The notes under the pieces: generated by a model
The model's input: only the letters and a program-made list of their open reading frames with translations
Database searches by the model: none
What the model was told of the DNA's origin: nothing
In this document: piece by piece, positions 5,682 through 6,849 of the stretch
Layout: every line of letters begins with the position of its first letter
How positions within the stretch are numbered: the first letter of the stretch is position 1
Made by a program: the position numbers and the translations under genes
NCBI GenBank assembly: GCA_019115345.1
Contig: DXDV01000106.1
Span: 1 to 6,849 of the forward strand
DNA from: Candidatus Intestinimonas stercorigallinarum
Lineage (GTDB): Bacteria; Bacillota; Clostridia; Oscillospirales; Oscillospiraceae
DNA: 6,849 nucleotides
Reading direction: 5' to 3'

Positions 5682-6394
5682 GCTGGAATACATCTGTCGT
5701 TACCAACGCCGGCGTTGACCTGCTGAACGAATCCCTGGCCGGCCACACGCTGACCATCGAGAGCGCGGTGGGCGGCGCCGGAACGTCGACCGAGGAGGAG
5801 CTGAAATCCGCCACCGATGTGGCGGAGCCGAAGCAGACCTTTAAGCTCATCGGTATCGACGACTTTGAGCAGGGCAAGCGCGTCGGCATCCAGATCACCA
5901 ACAAGGGCGTCACGGAGTCCTACGTCCTGCACCAGATCGGCGCGAAGGCCCATCTGGAGTATGAGATGGAGACGCCGACCCTGCTCTTTGTCTTGCAGGA
6001 TGACCGGGGCGTGGAGATCCCCACGGAGGCGGAAAATCCCGACTTCCTCTTTGAGGTCTATGCCGTCATCACCATCTCCAACGAGGCCAACATCGTTGTC
6101 AATGTCAGTACCGGCGTGACGGCCTCCGTTACCTATGTGGACGAAACGGTGGCGAGCGCCATCAGCGAGCACAGCGCGGATAAGAACGCCCACCAGGACA
6201 TCCGCGACCTGGCCGCCTCCGCAAAATCCGCAGCGGACGCGGCAGCCGAAGCAGCCGAGGCCGCCAAGGAGGAGGCGGATGCCGCCAGCGAGGCCGTCTC
6301 CGCATTTTCGGACGGATTTGTCATCATCGGCGGCACCAAGCCCGAGACTGGCCCCGTCCTCTGGTTCAACGACGGCAGCGGCCAGACGGAGTAA
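5678..6394 (+). CDS. Tail-collar fibre protein with Ala-rich coiled coil
   Basis: A 238-residue protein. The N-terminal 150 residues fit the phage tail-collar fibre N-terminal domain (P2 gpH-type attachment domain): MSWNTSVVTNAGVDLLNESLAG, then LTIESAVGGAGT, then LIGIDDFEQGKRVGIQI, VLHQIGAKAHL and FEVYAVITIS. Residues 164-175 hold a His-bearing linker (EHSADKNAHQDI) common in fibre shafts, followed by an Ala/Glu/Lys heptad-like helix (about 176-210) likely to trimerise. The last 25 residues (FVIIGGTKPETGPVLWFNDG) look like a small terminal beta cap. It is far shorter than full-length receptor-binding fibres (P2 gpH is about 670 residues), so it is more likely an adaptor or short fibre. The ATG follows GGAGG (5666-5670) at 7-base spacing and overlaps the tail protein I stop by 4 bases. 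Confidence 0.82.
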   Translation: MSWNTSVVTNAGVDLLNESLAGHTLTIESAVGGAGTSTEEELKSATDVAEPKQTFKLIGIDDFEQGKRVGIQITNKGVTESYVLHQIGAKAHLEYEMETPTLLFVLQDDRGVEIPTEAENPDFLFEVYAVITISNEANIVVNVSTGVTASVTYVDETVASAISEHSADKNAHQDIRDLAASAKSAADAAAEAAEAAKEEADAASEAVSAFSDGFVIIGGTKPETGPVLWFNDGSGQTE

Positions 6395-6413
6395 AGAAGG
6401 GAGGAGATAATTC

Positions 6414-6849
6414 ATGGCAGTCTATGAGCACAAGCCCACGATGACCTATGTGGACGAGATCGGAGACGAGCACCGCATTTTCCCTAACACCAAGAAGGAA
6501 TGTGTGGAGGGCATGGAAGACATTGACGACCACCTGCTCGACACCGACAATCCGCACAAGGTAACCGCCGCACAGGTGAAGCTGACCGACGGCACCACCG
6601 TGGAGGCCGCTATCGGCACCGCGCTCAACACCGCAAACAGCGCGGCCAGCACAGCGAGTCAGGCCGCGACTGCGGCACAGAATGCCCAGGAGTCCGCAAA
6701 CGCGGCCCTGGAAGCCGTGACCGACCTGGTAAACACCATCAGCGCCGTCCCCACGCAGAACGGGATGCTGACCTATACCGGCAGCGAGCAGTCCCCCAGC
6801 TGGAACAACTACAACCCCGAGACGCTGACGCTGGGCGGCGTCACGACCG
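6414..6849 (+). CDS. Second fibre / receptor-binding-type protein, N-terminal part (3' end outside window)
   Basis: A frame open from ATG 6414 to the end of the window, 145 residues visible. The start is well supported by GGGAGGAG (6399-6406), 7 bases upstream, and it lies 19 bases after the previous stop. Residues 40-60 hold HLLDTDNPHKVTAAQVKL, a segment with the D-x-x-N-P-H-x-V-T-x-x-Q-V pattern recurrent in phage tail fibres. An Ala/Ser/Gln-rich helix (about 64-102) follows and probably trimerises. From residue 113 the sequence PTQNGMLTYTGSEQSPSW continues into NNYNPETLTLGGVTT. This resembles the first strands of Ig-like modules (Q-x-G-x-L-T-Y-T-G-x-x-Q-S-P) that I recall from Clostridia phage tail proteins. 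Total length and the receptor-binding end are not visible. Confidence 0.75.
   Translation, partial: MAVYEHKPTMTYVDEIGDEHRIFPNTKKECVEGMEDIDDHLLDTDNPHKVTAAQVKLTDGTTVEAAIGTALNTANSAASTASQAATAAQNAQESANAALEAVTDLVNTISAVPTQNGMLTYTGSEQSPSWNNYNPETLTLGGVTT

Noticed and set aside
6395..6413. Possible terminator or promoter between the two fibre genes, the largest gap in the window.
   Set aside because: Only 19 bases, mostly occupied by the ribosome binding site; no hairpin, T-tract or -10/-35 pattern.
6414..6849. Diversity-generating retroelement target in the distal fibre gene.
   Set aside because: Only the N-terminal part is visible; no variable region, template repeat or reverse transcriptase is present, so there is nothing to support it here.
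1..6849. Tailocin or extracellular contractile injection system rather than a phage.
   Set aside because: Not decidable: there is no AAA+ ATPase or toxin cargo gene as in injection systems, and no capsid gene to prove a phage. A P2-like phage tail module is the simplest reading.
1..6849. tRNA, CRISPR array, insertion sequence or attachment site.
   Set aside because: Coding genes cover nearly every base and no cloverleaf, regular repeat-spacer pattern, transposase or terminal inverted repeats was seen.

Overview
The window is a compact, one-direction block of tail genes from a contractile-tailed phage or prophage (P2-like tail logic, myovirus morphology). A phage-tail-like particle cannot be excluded, because no capsid, portal, lysis, integrase or regulatory gene falls inside the window. 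The DNA is GC-rich (around 60% by eye) with strong G/C preference at third codon positions. Shine-Dalgarno sites are strong and the genes overlap tightly. The gene order and protein flavours (tape measure, LysM protein, gpD-like hub, very short gpV-like spike, GPW/gp25, baseplate J, tail protein I) suggest a high-GC gut Clostridia host such as an Oscillospiraceae-type bacterium. The host assignment is inference from style, not from any diagnostic gene.

Layout, all on the + strand: 1-1203, C-terminal 400 residues of the tape measure protein; 1200-1409, gpX-like LysM protein; 1406-2734, gpD-like baseplate hub carrying an inserted SH3b domain; 2734-3060, gpV-like spike/OB-fold protein reduced to 108 residues; 3061-3453, gpU-like tail protein; 3466-3783, GPW/gp25 wedge protein; 3776-4912, baseplate J; 4905-5681, tail protein I with a C-terminal extension; 5678-6394, tail-collar/fibre protein; 6414-6849, start of a second fibre or receptor-binding protein that runs off the window. 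The largest gap between genes is 19 bases. Six of the nine junctions overlap by 1 to 8 bases and one abuts exactly. No internal promoter or terminator is visible, so the block is most simply one translationally coupled late transcript.

How the genes fit together: the tape measure sets tail length and its C-terminus meets the baseplate hub. The LysM protein and the hub form the centre of the baseplate, and the OB-fold protein forms the membrane-piercing tip. GPW/gp25, J and I build the wedges that trigger sheath contraction. The two fibre-type proteins attach through tail protein I and contact the host surface.

Points that stand out: an SH3b domain sits inside the hub and is flanked by a perfect 12-bp in-frame direct repeat; the spike has lost its usual long C-terminal shaft and instead carries a His-Lys-His loop; tail protein I has a repetitive beta-type extension; three ribosome binding sites are runs of six or seven G; and the last gene appears to begin an Ig-like module just before the window ends. 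No wholly unknown system is evident. The novelty is in domain architecture within a recognisable tail module.
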